Shown in pieces: positions 5,649-6,982 of a stretch of 6,982 nucleotides of DNA. Under the pieces are notes generated by a model. It saw only the letters and a list, made by a program, of their open reading frames with translations, had not been told where the DNA came from and did no database searches. Numbering within the stretch: the stretch's first letter is position 1; every line of letters starts with the position of its first letter. The stretch is taken from the NCBI GenBank assembly GCA_016839875.1, contig JAEOTK010000043.1, positions 1 to 6,982 of the forward strand, given 5' to 3'. The translations under genes and the position numbers were made by a program. The stretch comes from Candidatus Heimdallarchaeota archaeon (lineage in GTDB: Archaea > Asgardarchaeota > Heimdallarchaeia > Heimdallarchaeales > Heimdallarchaeaceae).

Positions 5649-6982
5649 ATGAAACGAAAACACTTCGCTAGCCTATCAATCTTTCAGATTATGGCACAAT
5701 TTAGACGAGGTATATTCTATTTCTTCCTAAGTATTTATCTCAAAGAATATCTCAATGTAACAAATACTGAGATGACTTTGTTTGCTACTCTTCCTATGAT
5801 AGCAAATATTGCTTCTCAATCCGGACTATGGGGAAGAATTTCTGATAAGTATAAGAAAAGAAGACTTCTGATTGTTTTTGGAGAGCTTTATGCTGCAATT
5901 GGATATCTAGTAGTTTTTTGGATACACAAAGGGTATGAAGTTGATGGTGCCCTAAGATCTGCTGCGTTTACTATTATAATCGGCTTTACCATAATAGAAG
6001 CAGGTTGGAGCAGTAGTAATCTAGGATGGACAACACTTATTGCAGATTTAACAAGGGATTCAGAAAGAAGCAGGATTATGGGAATGCTTCAATTCATTGG
6101 AGGGATTGGAAATGTTCTTGGAGTTACTGCAAGTGGGTTTCTTTATCTCGGTGGTATAGGTTTTTCTGAAGGTTATTTATTTTATATTTCATCGGGAATA
6201 ATGATTTTTAGCATAGCAGCTTTGTTCATGATTCCAGAATCCTATGCAGATTTAGAAAAAAGTGAAGATAAGGAATTAGTTGAATTAGTTGAAGAACAGC
6301 GTAATATGAGAAACGAGGCTAAAGAGAAGGGATCATTCAAGTGGGAATGGAAAGTGTTTGTTTGGCTTCTCCTCATTCTTGCCGTCATTAACATTGGTGG
6401 AAACAGCATAAATCAATTAGTTAACATACATGTACGGTTGCCGAACACGTTCAATGCTTCAGATATGATTGTTGCTCAATTACGCAACACTACGAACATA
6501 TCAATGATTATTGCAGGATTAGTGATTGGTTTTCTTGCAAAGAAATTTGGAGATGGTAAGATGTTACTAGCAGGATTTATTCTAGCATTTATTGGAACCA
6601 TGGCTCTACCATTTGCGCCACACATTGTATTTGTTTTTATTTACATGGCAACAAGAGGTTTCACAAGAGTTTGGGTTCAAACAACGGCGTATTCAATGGT
6701 TAATAGAGTTGTTCCACTGGAAAAAAGAGGAAGAATGATGGGTTATTACAATGCCACTTTCTACCTCTCTTGGGGCTTAGGTGGAACAATCCTTACAGGA
6801 CCCATTGCCGATGCAATTGTAGGATCCAATCTTGTTGTAATTCTTACATATACAATACTAGGTATAATCGCTGTTAGTGCTTGGTTTTTTCTGATTATTT
6901 CCAAATTTACTGCAATAAAAACTAAAATGAAAATATTCATTGCATCAGCAATAGGGTGGCTTGGATTATCTGGTGTTTTAGC
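5649..6982 (+). CDS. Major facilitator superfamily transporter (C-terminus outside window)
   Basis: Integral membrane transporter of the major facilitator superfamily; the substrate is unknown. The frame is open for 444 codons from ATG 5649 to the right edge. I place hydrophobic segments at about 7-31, 42-62, 73-92, 104-130, 143-168, 174-196, 235-258, 272-297, 304-323, 325-345, 364-390 and 394-418, which is the classic twelve, and a thirteenth begins at 427. The loop after segment 2, GRISDKYKKRR (62-72), is family motif A, with a weaker copy at GFLAKKFGDGK (294-304). The stretch IADLTRDSERSRIMG (131-145) after segment 4 is echoed by VVPLEKRGRMMG (354-365) after segment 10, showing the two-fold pseudo-repeat. 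Both resemble the drug:proton antiporter branch. The loop between the halves (197-233) is charged, rich in Glu and Lys, and presumably cytoplasmic. There is no signal peptide. The gene diverges from thrS with a 258-base shared promoter region; no functional link to tRNA charging is evident. Confidence 0.9.
   Translation, partial: MKRKHFASLSIFQIMAQFRRGIFYFFLSIYLKEYLNVTNTEMTLFATLPMIANIASQSGLWGRISDKYKKRRLLIVFGELYAAIGYLVVFWIHKGYEVDGALRSAAFTIIIGFTIIEAGWSSSNLGWTTLIADLTRDSERSRIMGMLQFIGGIGNVLGVTASGFLYLGGIGFSEGYLFYISSGIMIFSIAALFMIPESYADLEKSEDKELVELVEEQRNMRNEAKEKGSFKWEWKVFVWLLLILAVINIGGNSINQLVNIHVRLPNTFNASDMIVAQLRNTTNISMIIAGLVIGFLAKKFGDGKMLLAGFILAFIGTMALPFAPHIVFVFIYMATRGFTRVWVQTTAYSMVNRVVPLEKRGRMMGYYNATFYLSWGLGGTILTGPIADAIVGSNLVVILTYTILGIIAVSAWFFLIISKFTAIKTKMKIFIASAIGWLGLSGVL

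Overview
The window looks like a piece of an AT-rich archaeal genome. The leucyl-tRNA synthetase is of the archaeal/eukaryotic type, the ribosome binding sites in front of two of the three genes are GGTGA or AGGTGAT, the intergenic regions hold TATA-like boxes and not bacterial -35/-10 pairs, and the two minus-strand genes end at oligo-T tracts of the kind archaeal RNA polymerase uses. The clade cannot be fixed from 7 kb. An AT-rich mesophilic or moderately thermophilic lineage such as an Asgard archaeon would fit, but that is inference.

Layout, left to right. Bases 1-243 hold no secure gene. They carry a possible terminator hairpin with T-tracts facing both ways, and a short plus-strand reading frame open from the left edge to 143 that could be the tail of a convergent gene. 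Bases 244-3174 (minus) encode a complete 976-residue leucyl-tRNA synthetase. Bases 3175-3470 are non-coding, with the leuS ribosome binding site, candidate TATA boxes, a nested inverted repeat that could fold as a leader or small RNA, and the thrS terminator. Bases 3471-5390 (minus) encode a complete 639-residue threonyl-tRNA synthetase of the bacterial domain type. Bases 5391-5648 are a divergent promoter region with two distinct inverted repeats, one near each predicted promoter. From 5649 to the right edge (plus) runs a multi-pass major facilitator superfamily transporter whose C-terminus lies outside the window.

Functionally this is housekeeping translation (Thr-tRNA and Leu-tRNA charging) beside a transporter of unknown substrate. 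thrS and leuS lie in the same direction, but the 296-base gap, the T8 tract after thrS and the separate TATA candidates suggest separate transcription. I see no mobile element, CRISPR array, tRNA or rRNA gene. I found no convincing new system. The points worth a second look are the bacterial-type ThrRS beside an archaeal LeuRS, the operator-like palindromes in the divergent promoter region, the possible structured RNA ahead of leuS, and the altered KMSKS loop of LeuRS.
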